Shown here: in pieces, positions 4,301-5,254 of the stretch
How the letters are laid out: the number at the start of each line of letters is the position of its first letter
How positions within the stretch are numbered: position 1 is the stretch's first letter
DNA from: Clostridia bacterium
GTDB lineage: Bacteria > Bacillota > Clostridia > Oscillospirales > CAG-272
Direction of reading: 5' to 3'
DNA length: 5,254 nucleotides
Assembly: GCA_017631215.1 (NCBI GenBank)
Contig: JAGBTR010000031.1
Span: 1 to 5,254 of the forward strand
Made by a program: the position numbers and the translations under genes
The notes under the pieces: generated by a model
Database searches by the model: none
Told to the model about the DNA's origin: nothing
Seen by the model: only the letters and a program-made list of their open reading frames with translations

Positions 4301-5254
4301 TCAATCAAAGTAGTAAGCCTCGCCCGTCTTGGCCGAAGTGTAGATACCCTCAAGAATGCGGGTGACCGTGTAGGCCTGCTCGGGCGTGACACAGGGCGTC
4401 TTGTCGTTGACGACCGCGTCGATCCACTGGCGAGCCTCACGAACCTCTGCGGGCTCGTTGCCGTTGCCGTCGTAGAAGGCGACACCGCCGGCCGACAGGT
4501 TGGGCTTGAGCACGTACTGGCAACCGTTGCGAACGCCATTGATGCGAACGCCGTCCAGCATGTCGGCGCCTGCCTTGGTACCGCAAACGGTCGTGATTGG
4601 CTCACGCGGATCCAGAATGTTGAGTGCCCAGGAGGACTCCAGCATAATGGTCGCACCGTTCTCCATGACGATCATACCGAAGGCACTGTCCTCAACCGTG
4701 AACTTCTCGGGATCCCAGTCGCCCCAGGCGTTGCCCGTCTGGGTATCGTTGTTGAGCTTGTGGAAGGTCGAGCCGATGCAGTACTTGGGCTTGTAGTTGT
4801 TCATCATCCACAGCGTCAGGTCAAGCGCGTGCGTACCGATATCGATCAGCGGACCGCCGCCCTGCTCGTACTCGTTGAGGAACACGCCCCAGGTGGGAAC
4901 GGCTCTGCGGCGAAGCGCGGTTGCCTTGGCATAGTAGATCTCGCCGAACGTGCCGTCCTCGGCCTCTTTCTTCATATACATCGAATCGGCTCTCTGACGA
5001 GACTGATAGCCGATGGTCAGTTTCTTGCCCGTGCGAGCGGCGGCGTCAACCATCTTCTTGGCCTCTTCGGAGTTGATGGCCATGGGCTTCTCGCACATGA
5101 CGTGCTTGCCTGCCTCAAGGGCATCCACCGTAATAAAGCTGTGCGAGCGGTTGGGCGTGCAGACGTGAACGACGTCGATGCTCTCGTCCTTGAGCAGCTC
5201 CTTGTAATCCTCATAAACGGCCGCGTCGGGCGTACCGTAGGCCTCCTTGGCCTT
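4301..5254 (-). CDS. Gfo/Idh/MocA-family NAD(P)-dependent oxidoreductase, N-terminus missing at the window edge
   Basis: The frame is open from the right edge to the TGA at 4301-4303, giving 317 residues. The missing part is about 40-60 residues and should hold the first strand and glycine-rich dinucleotide loop. The visible part begins in the Rossmann fold: KAKEAYGTPDAAVYEDYKEL, then the strand VVHVCTPNRSH and the hallmark HVMCEKPMA (K56 of the fragment is the expected catalytic lysine). The C-terminal alpha/beta domain carries GGGPLIDIGTHALDL with D138 and H142 as likely substrate-binding and catalytic residues. Enzymes of this family oxidise or reduce sugars, inositols and related polyols at a secondary hydroxyl. 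Sequence pattern does not fit GH109 glycosidases closely. An ATG or GTG near 5128 is only an internal valine codon, because the family motif VCTPN lies upstream of it. It is convergent with the AraC gene, with no base between the two stop codons. Substrate unknown. Confidence 0.94.
   Translation of the reverse strand, partial: KAKEAYGTPDAAVYEDYKELLKDESIDVVHVCTPNRSHSFITVDALEAGKHVMCEKPMAINSEEAKKMVDAAARTGKKLTIGYQSRQRADSMYMKKEAEDGTFGEIYYAKATALRRRAVPTWGVFLNEYEQGGGPLIDIGTHALDLTLWMMNNYKPKYCIGSTFHKLNNDTQTGNAWGDWDPEKFTVEDSAFGMIVMENGATIMLESSWALNILDPREPITTVCGTKAGADMLDGVRINGVRNGCQYVLKPNLSAGGVAFYDGNGNEPAEVREARQWIDAVVNDKTPCVTPEQAYTVTRILEGIYTSAKTGEAYYFD

Noticed and set aside
4301..5254. The oxidoreductase as a GH109 NAD-dependent alpha-N-acetylgalactosaminidase, which would fit the operon theme
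   Set aside because: The DIGTHALDL and CEKP context is that of ordinary sugar/inositol dehydrogenases, and I do not see the extended GH109 substrate-side motifs. The missing N-terminus prevents a final exclusion.

Overview
The window looks like a chromosomal carbohydrate-utilisation locus from a fairly GC-rich, low-complexity-free member of the Bacillota (Clostridia, probably an animal-gut lineage such as Oscillospirales or Christensenellales). The grounds are Shine-Dalgarno sites close to AGGAGG, textbook sigma-A type promoter hexamers in an AT-rich intergenic region, and the protein families present. The taxonomic placement is inference; no marker gene is present. Coding density is very high: there is no gene-free stretch longer than about 130 bases, and no RNA gene, CRISPR array, insertion sequence or attachment site was seen.

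Layout, left to right. (1) 1-291, minus: N-terminal part of a xylose-isomerase-like TIM-barrel protein (sugar phosphate isomerase/epimerase family), running off the left edge. (2) 330-1577, minus: a GH29 alpha-L-fucosidase without a signal peptide. (3) 1595-3328, minus: a TIM-barrel glycoside hydrolase that resembles the GH101/GH129 (alpha-N-acetylgalactosaminidase-like) group. These three genes run in the order 3, 2, 1 with gaps of 17 and 38 nt and form one operon. (4) 3329-3457: a 129-bp divergent control region with two back-to-back promoters and several copies of a CAAAAATCAAC-type motif. (5) 3458-4300, plus: an AraC-family regulator. (6) 4301-5254, minus: a Gfo/Idh/MocA NAD(P)-dependent oxidoreductase that lacks its N-terminus at the right edge; its stop codon directly abuts that of the AraC gene.

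How it may work together (inference): the AraC protein senses an imported glycan or its product and binds the repeats between itself and the operon, switching on two cytoplasmic glycosidases and a sugar isomerase-like enzyme. The fucosidase plus the GalNAc-hydrolase-like enzyme suggest host O-glycan or blood-group-like fragments as substrate, although the specificity of the second enzyme cannot be fixed from sequence alone. The oxidoreductase and the isomerase-like enzyme belong to two families that often act together on sugars, including oxidative cleavage of glycosides. The most notable parts of the window are the compact divergent promoter/operator region and the poorly characterised GH129-like enzyme.
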